A stretch of DNA of 64,000 bases, from positions 310,001 through 374,000 of the forward strand of contig NZ_BSUM01000001.1 in NCBI RefSeq assembly GCF_030161595.1, given 5' to 3'. The DNA comes from Litorihabitans aurantiacus (GTDB lineage Bacteria > Actinomycetota > Actinomycetes > Actinomycetales > Beutenbergiaceae). The position numbers and the translations under genes were made by a program. The notes below the pieces were generated by a model. The model made no database searches. It was given only the letters and a program-made list of their open reading frames with translations, and was not told the DNA's origin. Below are positions 18,771 to 26,396 of this stretch, one piece after another. Within the stretch, counting starts at the first letter, position 1, and every line of letters begins with the position of its first letter.

Positions 18771-20203
18771 ATGTCACGAGACACCGTCGCGTGGGACGAG
18801 AAGCCGCAGGAGCAGACCGAGCTGAAGCGGGTGATCGGCCCGAAGCTGCTGCTCCTTTTCATCGTCGGGGACATCCTCGGCACGGGCGTCTACGCGCTGA
18901 CAGGTCAGGTCGCGGGCGAGGTCGGGGGAGCGGCGTGGCTGCCGTTCCTCATCGCCTTCACCGTGGCGACGCTGACCGCGTTCAGCTACCTCGAGCTGGT
19001 CACGAAGTACCCGCAGGCCGCCGGGGCCGCGCTCTACACGCACAAGGCCTTCGGCATCCACATCGTGACGTTCCTCGTCGCGTTCATCGTGATGAGCTCC
19101 GGCATCACCTCGGCGTCGACGGCGTCGCGCGCGTTCGCCTCGAACTTCGCGGTCGGGATCGGGTGGGAGGCCACCCCGCCGCAGATCCTCGTGGTCGCCG
19201 CCGGGTTCATGGTGCTCCTCGCGATCGTGAACTTCCGCGGCGTGGGGGAGAGCGTCAAGGCCAACGTGGTGCTGACCCTCGTCGAGCTGTCCGGCCTCCT
19301 GCTGGTGATCATGGTGGGGCTGACCGCCCTCGGCCAGGCCGACTTCTCCCGCGTGGTCGCGTTCGACACCCCCGAGGACAAGAGCGTCTTCCTCGCGATC
19401 ACGACGGCGACGTCGCTCGCGTTCTTCGCGATGGTCGGGTTCGAGGACTCGGTCAACATGGCCGAGGAGACGAAGAACCCCGCCCGCGTCTTCCCCCGCA
19501 TCATGCTCACCGGGATGGGGATCACCGGGGCCATCTACGTCGCGGTGGCGGTGGTCGCCGTCGCCCTCGTGCCGGTCGGTGACCTCGCGGCGAGCGAGAC
19601 GCCGCTGGTGGAGGTGGTGCGCGCCGGCGCGCCCGGGCTGCCCATCGACCGCATCCTGCCGTTCATCTCGATGTTCGCCGTCGCGAACTCCGCGCTGATC
19701 AACATGCTGATGGCGAGCCGCCTCATCTACGGGATGGCACGCCAGAAGGTGCTGCCGCCCGTGCTCGGCCGCGTGCACCCCGGCCGGCAGACGCCCTGGG
19801 TGGCCATCGTCTTCACCACGATCCTGGCGCTCGCGCTCATCACGGCCGTCTCGCTCAACCCCGAGTCGAACGTGATCGGCGTGCTCGGCGGCACCACCGC
19901 GCTGCTGCTGCTCGCGGTCTTCACGGTGGTGAACGTCGCGGTGCTGATCCTGCGGCGCGATCCCGCACCCCCGAGGCGTTCCGTGCACCGACCGTCATCC
20001 CCGTGCTCGGAGCTGTCACCTGCCTGTACCTCGTCACCCCGCTCGCCGGTCGTGATCCGCTGCAGTACCAGGTGGCGGGGGTGATCCTCGTGATCGGGCT
20101 GGTGCTGTGGGCCGTGACCTATGCGATCAACGCCCGCCTCGGCATCCGGCCCACCAGGTTCGCGGACCCCGAGAACTTCGACACCCGGGGGCCTGTCGGG
20201 TAG
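18771..20203 (+). pseudogene. APC-family amino acid permease, frame broken at a C5 run
   Basis: Proton-coupled amino-acid/polyamine transporter, about 477 aa when repaired. The start MSRDTVAWDEKPQEQTELKR leads into helix 1 with the substrate motif GDILGTGVYAL; about 12 helices follow, and the amphipathic MVGFEDSVNMAEETKNPAR segment is typical. The frame is lost after LILRRDPA; the last two helices (from VLGAVTCLYLVTPLAGRD) are one base off and end at 20203. Adding one C to the C5 run at 19968-19972 restores them. Substrate cannot be told from sequence. A GAGGGG site precedes the ATG. Confidence 0.87.
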
Positions 20204-20222
20204 GCCCCGTAGACTCGCCCGC

Positions 20223-20699
20223 GTGACCCCTCGGCGCGCGCTGATCGTGACGGCTACGGCCGTCGCCTCCGTGCTGCCGCTGTGGGGTCTCGCGCAGGCC
20301 GGTCTGCTGCAGGTCCGCGCGTGCGTGACCGTTCCCGGCATGTTCGGGACGGCCGGCGGGGCGCACCTCATGCTCCTGCGCCCGGCGCCCGAGTGCCCCA
20401 GCGGTGTGGCGCTCGACGAGCACGGCCTCCTCGCCGTCGTCGGCGCCGTCGCGGTCACCACCCTGCTGGCCCACGTGGCCGGGATCGGTGTCCTCGCGGG
20501 CGTCGCGGCGCTCGCCGTGCGCGCCGCCGGCGTGGTCGCGCGCCTGCTCGAGCGGGTGCTCCCGGGTGCGCGCCGCCCGGGACGCGCGCCCGCCGTCGTG
20601 TGCCTGCGCGGCGTCACGCTCGCGACGGCGTTCCCGCCGCTCGCACGCGGGGTGCGGACCGCCGTCGTGGCGCTGCGGGCACCGCCGCTCGCCGCCTGA
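20223..20699 (+). CDS. Small membrane protein, unknown function
   Basis: A 158-aa protein with hydrophobic segments at about residues 5-28 and 60-95 and a weaker one near 125-145; an outside loop carries two cysteines (VRACVTVP and PECPSG) that could form a disulphide. No family recognised. The GTG start lacks a Shine-Dalgarno, and a TAGACT box ends seven bases before it, so the message may be leaderless. It starts 19 bp after the permease and is followed 47 bp later by a DsbA-like gene, which might act on its cysteines (speculative). Confidence 0.65.
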   Translation: MTPRRALIVTATAVASVLPLWGLAQAGLLQVRACVTVPGMFGTAGGAHLMLLRPAPECPSGVALDEHGLLAVVGAVAVTTLLAHVAGIGVLAGVAALAVRAAGVVARLLERVLPGARRPGRAPAVVCLRGVTLATAFPPLARGVRTAVVALRAPPLAA

Positions 20700-20746
20700 G
20701 CGACCCACCCCAGCCCCTTTTCCAGCTCCACACGCGAGGAGTACCC

Positions 20747-21583
20747 GTGTCCACCCAGAACTCCCCCAAGCAGGCCGCCAAGCAGACGAAGGACGCGCGC
20801 CGCGAGGCCGCGCGCGCCCAGGCCGAGAAGCTCCGCAAGCAGCAGGACGCGCGCGAGAAGCGCAGCCGCAACATCCTCCTGGGTGTGCTCGGCGCGATCG
20901 TCGTGCTCGTCATCGGCGTCGGATTCGTGATCTACCAGCAGTCCCAGCGCACGCTCCTGGACGCGTTCGAGGGCACGACGCCCGCGAACTCCGACAACCG
21001 GGGCGGCATCGTCGCAGGGGCGGAGGGCGCCGCCGGGACCACCACCGAGGGCGCGCCCGTGCTCCAGGTCTACATCGACTTCATGTGCCCCTACTGCGGC
21101 GACTTCGAGGCAGCCAACAAGGGCGACCTCGAGGAGCTGCGCGCCGCCGGTGACCTCAACGTGACCTACCACCTCATGTCGAACCTCGACCGCGCCTCAA
21201 ACGGCACGCAGTTCTCGACCCGCTCGGCGAACGCCGCCGCGACGGTCGCGAGCGAGTCGCCCGAGCACTTCGTCGCGTTCGTCGAGGGCGTCTTCGACAA
21301 CCAGCCGAGCGAGGGGTCGGAGGGCCTCAGCGACGCGCAGATGGCGGAGATCGCCGTCGGCGTGGGCGTGCCGCAGGAGGTCGCCGACTCCTTCTCCGCC
21401 GGGACCTACAACGAGTGGGTCGGCGTCGCCACGCGTCAGGCCCAGCGTGAGGGCGTGCGAGGGACCCCGACCGTCAAGCTCGACGGCGAGACCGTCAGCG
21501 GCAACGAGGTCGCCTACAACCAGCCCGGCGCGCTCGCGACCTGGCTCGCCGAGGAGGGCGTGGGCGAGGGCGTCTCGGAGTGA
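20747..21583 (+). CDS. Membrane-anchored DsbA-like thioredoxin protein
   Basis: Thiol-disulphide oxidoreductase, 278 aa, with its catalytic domain outside the membrane. A charged, Lys/Arg/Gln-rich cytoplasmic N-terminus of about 45 residues (probably helical) precedes one transmembrane helix (ILLGVLGAIVVLVIGVGFVI, about 44-63). The DsbA domain has the active site CPYC at about residues 117-120 in VYIDFMCPYCGDFE, a helical insertion, and the cis-proline in GVRGTPTVKLDG. The family (DsbA/BdbD-like) is common in actinobacteria and folds exported proteins. The GTG has GAGGAG upstream. A 21-bp-arm terminator follows. Confidence 0.92.
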   Translation: MSTQNSPKQAAKQTKDARREAARAQAEKLRKQQDAREKRSRNILLGVLGAIVVLVIGVGFVIYQQSQRTLLDAFEGTTPANSDNRGGIVAGAEGAAGTTTEGAPVLQVYIDFMCPYCGDFEAANKGDLEELRAAGDLNVTYHLMSNLDRASNGTQFSTRSANAAATVASESPEHFVAFVEGVFDNQPSEGSEGLSDAQMAEIAVGVGVPQEVADSFSAGTYNEWVGVATRQAQREGVRGTPTVKLDGETVSGNEVAYNQPGALATWLAEEGVGEGVSE

Positions 21584-21608
21584 GGCGCTGACGCGCTGAA
21601 CTTCTCCG

Positions 21609-21651
21609 GACGCCGACGGGCCCCCGCGCAGCGCGGGGGCCCGTCGGCGTC
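21609..21651 (+). terminator. Strong intrinsic-type hairpin after the DsbA-like gene
   Basis: Two perfect 21-base arms (21609-21629 and 21631-21651) formed of GACGCCGACGGG... and its complement close on a minimal loop. It lies 25 bp after the stop codon and before tRNA-Thr. No T tract, as usual in this GC-rich group. Confidence 0.85.
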
Positions 21652-21693
21652 TCTGGCAGAATGGCGGCGGCCCGGGTGCGTCCCGAGGTGGCC

Positions 21694-21767
21694 GCCTCCT
21701 TAGCTCAGCTGGCCAGAGCAGCTGTCTTGTAAACAGCAGGTCGTCGGTTCGAATCCGACAGGAGGCT
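21694..21767 (+). tRNA. tRNA-Thr (anticodon TGT)
   Basis: The 74-nt cloverleaf has acceptor stem GCCTCCT/AGGAGGC, D arm with AGCTCAGCTGG, an anticodon stem GCTGT/ACAGC closing the loop CTTGTAA (anticodon TGT, reads ACA), and a T arm with GGTTCGAATCC. The discriminator base is T and no CCA is encoded. Confidence 0.95.
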
Positions 21768-21795
21768 CGACGCGATCGTCGGACCCGATCGCGAT

Positions 21796-21843
21796 CTCGT
21801 GGGGAGGTTCCGCAGGCTCCGGCCTGCGGAACCTCCCCACGAG
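21796..21843. terminator. 22-bp perfect hairpin downstream of tRNA-Thr
   Basis: Arms at 21796-21817 and 21822-21843 are perfect complements (CTCGTGGGGAGG...) around the loop TCCG. It follows the tRNA by 28 bp and lies just beyond the stop of the convergent hypothetical gene, so it can terminate both. Confidence 0.8.
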
Positions 21844-21865
21844 CGCGTCAGGGTCGATCGGGCTC

Positions 21866-22482
21866 TCAGGAGCCGTCGTCGTCCTCGTAGGCACCCGCCA
21901 GCAGGTGGAGCTTCTGCGTCGGGCCGATGGCCAGCACCCCGCCGTCGACCCGGAGGGAGATCGTGTGCTCGTGCGCCTCGTAGGCCTCGAGCGCGAGGGT
22001 GAGGCCCCGCCGCCGGGCGTCGATGCGGAAGCGGTCGGCGTCCACGAGGAGACGGCCGCCCCAGCCGCGCCGCGTCAGGCGGCGCGTCAGCAGCTCGCCC
22101 GTGCGTCGGTCGGGGCGCGCCCCCGGCACGCGGACGAAGAACTGCGGCAGCACCGTGCCGCGCGCCGGCCCGGCGACCCACCGGGTGCGCGCCCAGTCGG
22201 TCGTCATCCCGAGCAGGGTGCCCAGCTCGAGCCCGACGGCGTGGTGCGCCTCGCGCATCTCCTCGAGCTCCGTGGGCGGGAGCTGCTGGAAGCGCTGCGG
22301 CGGGAGCGCGTGCGAGGCGGGACCGGCGTCGGCGGCGCGCCCGAGGTCGCCCCCGGCGTCGGCGAGGTCGCCGTGCGACGTGGTCAGCACGACCCACCCG
22401 CCGGGGTTCGGGTCGCACTCGCGGCGTCGGCGCGCGGGCCGACGGCGAGGTCGTGGATCGGACGTGTGGTGCGCGGGGTCAT
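21866..22482 (-). pseudogene. Hypothetical protein, probable frame break near the 5' end
   Basis: Unknown family, about 205 aa after repair. A well-placed ATG at 22480-22482 with GGGAGG six bases upstream opens MTPRTTRPIHDLAVGPRADA, but that frame stops at 22384. The body of the protein (VVLTTSHGDLADAGGDLGRA to LLAGAYEDDDGS) lies one base off and has no ribosome site of its own. Adding one base between about 22389 and 22440 joins them. The body has no signal peptide or membrane helix and contains an Arg-rich, beta-looking C-terminal half. If the break is not real, translation could begin at GTG 22390. Confidence 0.6.
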
Positions 22483-22733
22483 GGTCACCCTCCCGGTCGT
22501 GCGAACAAGCGCGTCACCGGGTTCTGGGGTGACTCTTCGATCGCCACCGGGGTCTGGGGTGGTCAGCCGTCCGTGGACGTCCGTCCTGGAGCCTATACCT
22601 GTCGGTACGGGTGTTCGACCGCGTCCAGCAATGGGTCGCCGGTGGCGTTGCAGGACCGCGCACGAGCCGTAACCTGGTGCCATCCCGGCGCCCGCGGTGG
22701 CCCGGACAGTCGCCACGAGGGCGGCGATGACGT

Positions 22734-23453
22734 GTGATGGGTGAGACCAGCGTGAAGTTTCTCGAGCACTTCGTCCGCACGACGTCGGACTTCAGCGCCC
22801 GGCTGCTGACGGACTACGACGTCAACGAGGTCCTCGAGGAGCTGGCCGAACGCCAGACCGAGCTCCTCGACCTCCTCGGCAGCGGTGTCAGCCTCGCCCG
22901 GGGTGACCGGCTCGAGGCCGTGACTGCGGTTCCCCACCTCATCGTGCCGCTGGAGAAGCAGCAGGAGCTCGACCAGTCTGGCCCGTGCCTCGAGGCGTTC
23001 CGGACCGGCAGGATCGAGTCGATCGACGACCTCGCGTCCGAGGACCGCTGGCCGACCTACCTGCGGATCGCGCGCGACCAGGGCATCCGCGCCGTCGCGG
23101 CTGTCCCGATGCGGCTGAACGACCAGCCCATCGGCGCGCTCAACCTGTACTGCGGCCGGCCGCGCGCGTGGAGCGAGCAGGACCTGAGTGCCGCGCTCGC
23201 CCTCGCGAACATGGCGACGGCGTTCATCATCAACGCCTCGTCGCTCGCCAAGCAGACCCTCCTGGCCGAGCAGCTGCAGCAGGCGCTCGACACCCGCGTC
23301 CTGCTGGAGCAGGCCAAGGGCGTGCTCGCCGAGGCGCACGCGATCAGCGTGGAGGAGGCGTTCCGGTCGATCCGCCGGTTCGCGCGGGCGCGGCGCGTCT
23401 CGCTGCACGAGGTGGCGAACGCCGTCGTGCACATGGGGGTGCGCCTGACCTGA
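22734..23453 (+). CDS. GAF and ANTAR domain transcription antitermination regulator
   Basis: A 239-aa regulator. Residues about 20-160 form a GAF sensor domain (VNEVLEELAERQTELLDLLG through RAVAAVPMRLNDQPIGALNL). The last 60 residues are an ANTAR domain, an RNA-binding three-helix module (LEQAKGVLAEAHAISVEEAF...). ANTAR proteins bind paired hexaloop hairpins in mRNA and prevent termination; no partner leader RNA is obvious in this window. Starts at 22734 (GTG) and 22737 (ATG) are both possible. No kinase is adjacent. Confidence 0.92.
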   Translation: MMGETSVKFLEHFVRTTSDFSARLLTDYDVNEVLEELAERQTELLDLLGSGVSLARGDRLEAVTAVPHLIVPLEKQQELDQSGPCLEAFRTGRIESIDDLASEDRWPTYLRIARDQGIRAVAAVPMRLNDQPIGALNLYCGRPRAWSEQDLSAALALANMATAFIINASSLAKQTLLAEQLQQALDTRVLLEQAKGVLAEAHAISVEEAFRSIRRFARARRVSLHEVANAVVHMGVRLT

Positions 23454-23468
23454 GCCGGCCGGGGCTCG

Positions 23469-24338
23469 TCAGGTCGAGCGCGTCACGAGCTCGAGGTCGG
23501 GCTGCTTCGGCACGCGCGCGTCGCCCGAGGAGCGGCGACGGAGCCGGCGCGTGGCCCACGGGTAGGCGTGCTCGCGCAGCCACGCGCCGTCGGCGGCGAG
23601 GCGCTCGCGGGCGGGGAGCGGGTCGAGCGGGGTCAGGGGGTCGTCCCACGCGGCGTCGTCGGGCTCGAGGCCGAGTCCCACGAGGGCGGCCTGCGCCACG
23701 CGAGCGTGCCCGTCGGCGACGAGGTGGATGCGGTCGGCGCTCCACATGCGCCAGTCCGCGAGCGAGCGCATGCCCCAGACGTCGAGGACGTGCGCGCCGT
23801 GTCGGCGCGCGATCGACCAGACGTGGGAGTTGAAGACACCGACGCGCGAGCGGGTCGAGGAGATGATCGCGGCTCCGTGGGAGTTCACGCCGGTGGCGAG
23901 CAGGACGTCGGTGCCGGCCCCGCGCAGTGCGACGACTGCCTCCTCGAGGGTGTGCGCGATCGCGTCGATGTCGACGGCGGGGCGCAGGATGTCGTTGCCG
24001 CCCGCCACGAGCGACACGAGGTCGGGCTTCATCTCGAGGGCGATGGGCACCTGCTCGGCCACGACGGCGGGCAGCAGGCGGCCGCGGATCGCCAGGTTCG
24101 CGTAGTGGAGCGACTCGCCGTCGGGGCGTCGGTCGGCGAGGTGCGCGGCGAGCACGTCGGCCCACCCGCGCAGGCGCAGGTGGGCGACGCCGGGGTCGTG
24201 CGGGTGGGCGGTGGCCCAGGCGGAGAGGTCGGGGCTGGGGGCGCCGTCGTCGTCGACGACGTCCCACAGGCCCTCGGTGAAGGAGTCCCCGAGGGCGAGG
24301 TAGCTCGACCAGGGTGCGTGTCGGTCCATGCCCCTCAT
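23469..24338 (-). CDS. SGNH/GDSL-family hydrolase
   Basis: Serine esterase or lipase of the SGNH fold, about 289 aa. Block I is YLALGDSFTEGL with the catalytic serine near residue 16, block II contains a conserved glycine region (LAIRGRLLPAVVAEQ), block III is VAGGNDILRP, and block V is SADRIHLVADGHARVA with the Asp-x-x-His pair. No signal peptide is present, so it is probably cytoplasmic. Two in-frame ATGs exist at 24338 and 24329, with no good Shine-Dalgarno for either. The open frame continues upstream through the 21-bp repeat array at 24358-24535, so an extended N-terminus of seven-residue repeats is formally possible but unlikely. Confidence 0.88.
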   Translation of the reverse strand: MRGMDRHAPWSSYLALGDSFTEGLWDVVDDDGAPSPDLSAWATAHPHDPGVAHLRLRGWADVLAAHLADRRPDGESLHYANLAIRGRLLPAVVAEQVPIALEMKPDLVSLVAGGNDILRPAVDIDAIAHTLEEAVVALRGAGTDVLLATGVNSHGAAIISSTRSRVGVFNSHVWSIARRHGAHVLDVWGMRSLADWRMWSADRIHLVADGHARVAQAALVGLGLEPDDAAWDDPLTPLDPLPARERLAADGAWLREHAYPWATRRLRRRSSGDARVPKQPDLELVTRST

Positions 24339-24357
24339 GGTGCACCCACATCGGTTC

Positions 24358-24535
24358 GCGAGGGGTCTATGGGGACTCGCGAGGTACTTGTGGGACGGGC
24401 GAGGGGTTTCTGGGGACTCGCGAGGTACTTGTGGGGACGGGCGAGGTACTTGCTGCGCTGTAAGTACCTCGCGACGCCCCGCAAGTACCTCGCGACGTCC
24501 CACAAGTACCTCGCGGTGCTCCACAAACCCCTCGC
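24358..24535. repeat. 21-bp-period array with dyad symmetry
   Basis: Five units beginning GCGAGG start at 24358, 24379, 24399, 24420 and 24441, followed by four inverted units ending CCTCGC at 24472, 24493, 24514 and 24535. The fullest unit reads GCGAGGTACTTGTGGGGAC. Units alternate between a GAGGGGT type and a GAGGTACTT type. The step is 21 bp (once 20), two helical turns. The array fills the gap between the SGNH start and the ung stop. Because 21 is a multiple of three and the units lack stops, several frames stay open through it. Confidence 0.9.
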
Positions 24536-24537
24536 GG

Positions 24538-25218
24538 TCAGGTGGGGAGGCGCCAGTCGACCGGGTCCGCCCCCTGCTGGGTCAGCAGCTCGTTCACGCG
24601 GCTGAACGGGCGCGAGCCGAAGAAGCCGTTCCTCGCCGACAGCGGCGACGGGTGCGCGCTCGCCACCACCGGCACCTCCCCGAGCATCGGCGACAGCTGC
24701 TGCGCGTCCCGCCCCCACAGCACCGCCACCAGCGGACCACCCCGCGCGACCAGCGCCTCGATCGCCGCCTGCGTCACCGCCTCCCAGCCGCGCCGCCGGT
24801 GCGAGCCGGCCTCGCCCGCGCGCACCGTGAGCACCCGGTTCAGCAGCAGCACACCCGCGTCCGCCCACGCGCTCAGGTCGCCGTGCTCCGGCCGCGGCAG
24901 GCCGAGGTCGGACTCGAGCTCGGTGTAGACGTTCTGCAGCGAGCGCGGCACGGGCCGCACGTCGCGCGCCACGGAGAACGAGAGCCCGACGGCGTGACCC
25001 GGCGTGGGGTAGGGGTCCTGACCGACCACCAGCACTCGCACGTCGGCCATCGGCCGCTCGAACGCGCGCAGCACGTGCTCGCCTGCGGGGAGGTAGCGCC
25101 GGCCGGCGGCGACCTCCTCGCGCAGGAAGTCGCCCAGGCGGTGGATGTCGGGTTCGACGGCGGTGAGCGCGCGCGCCCAGTCGGGCGCCACGAGCTCGGC
25201 GAGGGATCGGGTCGGCAT
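24538..25218 (-). CDS. ung: Uracil-DNA glycosylase, family 1
   Basis: Excises uracil from DNA; 226 aa. The catalytic aspartate lies in [11 protein letters not shown] (D68), the uracil-contacting segment LLLNRVLTV is present, and the DNA-intercalation loop [19 protein letters not shown] carries the catalytic histidine (H189). Length and motif order are typical. It starts at an ATG at 25218 and is divergent from the DUF3263 gene. Its stop codon is only two bases from the end of the 21-bp repeat array. Confidence 0.96.
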   Translation of the reverse strand: MPTRSLAELVAPDWARALTAVEPDIHRLGDFLREEVAAGRRYLPAGEHVLRAFERPMADVRVLVVGQDPYPTPGHAVGLSFSVARDVRPVPRSLQNVYTELESDLGLPRPEHGDLSAWADAGVLLLNRVLTVRAGEAGSHRRRGWEAVTQAAIEALVARGGPLVAVLWGRDAQQLSPMLGEVPVVASAHPSPLSARNGFFGSRPFSRVNELLTQQGADPVDWRLPT

Positions 25219-25279
25219 CCCCCGATCCTGGCAGGCGGGGGCGCCGTCGCCCAGGCCCGCGACCGCCGAGCCGGATCGA

Positions 25280-25309
25280 ATGACACCCGTGTCGTTCGCG
25301 GTCTAGACT
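25280..25309 (+). promoter_or_regulatory. Promoter of the DUF3263 gene
   Basis: A -35 element ATGACA (25280-25285) and a -10 element TAGACT (25304-25309) with an 18-bp spacer lie about 80 bp before the GTG start, leaving a leader of about 73 nt. This is one of the better sigma-A-like promoters in the window. Confidence 0.6.
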
Positions 25310-25389
25310 GGCGGCTCCGACGAGCGGGCACCCGCTCGTGCCGTCCTGCGCCCCACCGGCGGACGGACCCGAACCCGCAGGAGGACCCC

Positions 25390-25671
25390 GTGGCAGCAGC
25401 AGTCGCTCACGACGTCGAGGGCCTGACCGAGCGCGAGGCCGCCATCCTGGAGTTCGAGCGGGGCTGGTGGCGCCACGGCGGCGCCAAGGAGTCCGCGATC
25501 ACCGAGCTGTTCGGCATGACCGCCACGCGCTACTACCAGACGCTGAACGTCCTCATCGACTCCCCGCACGCGCTCGCCGCGGACCCGATGCTCGTCAAGC
25601 GCCTGCGCCGCATGCGCCAGACCCGTCAGGCCTCGCGCCAGGCACGTCGGTTCGCCGACGGCGCGCTCTGA
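25390..25671 (+). CDS. DUF3263 small DNA-binding-like protein
   Basis: A 93-aa protein of the actinobacterial DUF3263 family: LTEREAAILEFERGWWRHGG and AITELFGMTATRYYQTLNVL together look like a helix-turn-helix of sigma-factor region 4 type. Function is not established for the family. The GTG start follows GGAGGA. It is followed 26 bp later by the LytR_C protein, a conserved neighbour pair in this group of bacteria as far as I recall. Confidence 0.9.
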   Translation: MAAAVAHDVEGLTEREAAILEFERGWWRHGGAKESAITELFGMTATRYYQTLNVLIDSPHALAADPMLVKRLRRMRQTRQASRQARRFADGAL

Positions 25672-25697
25672 GCGCACGCGGCCGTTAGTCTCGCACC

Positions 25698-26323
25698 GTG
25701 GCTCAGGACGACTACGACTACCCCGAGGACGAGTTCGACGCCCTCGGCGCGCAGCGCGCGCCCGCGGCCGTGCACCGGGCACCGCGCCCCTGGTGGCGCG
25801 TGTGGGGGCCGCTGATCGCCGTCGTGGTCCTCGCGCCCGCCGTCGCCTTCGGCCTCGTCCAGCTCGCGACCGGTGGTGACACCGAGGCCCCACCGGCGGC
25901 GTCCCCCGGGGCGGACGACGGCGAGAGCGCACCTCCCGAGGAGGGAGGCGACGGCGAGTCGGCTCCTCCCGAGGAGGGGACCGAGGGCGAGGGCGGCGAG
26001 AGCGCGCCCCCGAGGAGACCGCACCCCCGGAGCCGGAGGCGCCGCCGATCGACCAGGGCGTCGAGGTGCGCGTGCTGAACGGCGCCTCGGTGCAGGGGCT
26101 GGCCGGGCGCGTCGGCGAGGTCGTCTCGGGCGACGGCTGGACCACCGTGGTCCCGGGCAACTACACGTCGCCGCAGCCGCAGGTCTCCACGATCTTCTAC
26201 AACAACGAGGACCTGCTGGACGAGGCGCAGGCCCTCGGTGCACTCCTCGGCATCGAGCCGATCACGGAGCTCGCCGACGTGCCCACGATCACCGTCGTGC
26301 TGCGCCCCGACTTCCAGGAGTAG
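25698..26323 (+). pseudogene. Membrane-anchored LytR C-terminal-domain protein, frame broken
   Basis: About 208 aa after repair. The N-terminus is acidic (MAQDDYDYPEDEFDALGAQ), then one transmembrane helix (WGPLIAVVVLAPAVAFGLVQ, about residues 37-57) and a Glu/Pro/Ala-rich linker with EGGDGESAPPE-type repeats. The LytR_C domain VRVLNGASVQGLAGRVGEVV through TVVLRPDFQE lies one base off; adding one C in the C5 run at 26007-26011 joins it. The domain occurs in cell-wall-associated proteins; activity unknown. No Shine-Dalgarno: a TAGTCT box six bases before the GTG suggests leaderless expression. Confidence 0.82.
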
Positions 26324-26396
26324 ATCGGTCGGCCCGCGGATTCGTGCGTCTCGGGCGCTTCGCGTCGCACGGCCCGCAGCACGTACGGTAGGACCC

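Noticed and set aside
24358-24524. N-terminal extension of the SGNH hydrolase through the 21-bp repeats
   Set aside because: The frame is open, but other frames are open too because the step is a multiple of three; the family normally starts at the GDS block.
24358-24535. Plasmid-style iterons marking a replication origin
   Set aside because: No rep, dnaA or parAB gene and no DnaA-box cluster nearby; inverted second half is not iteron-like.
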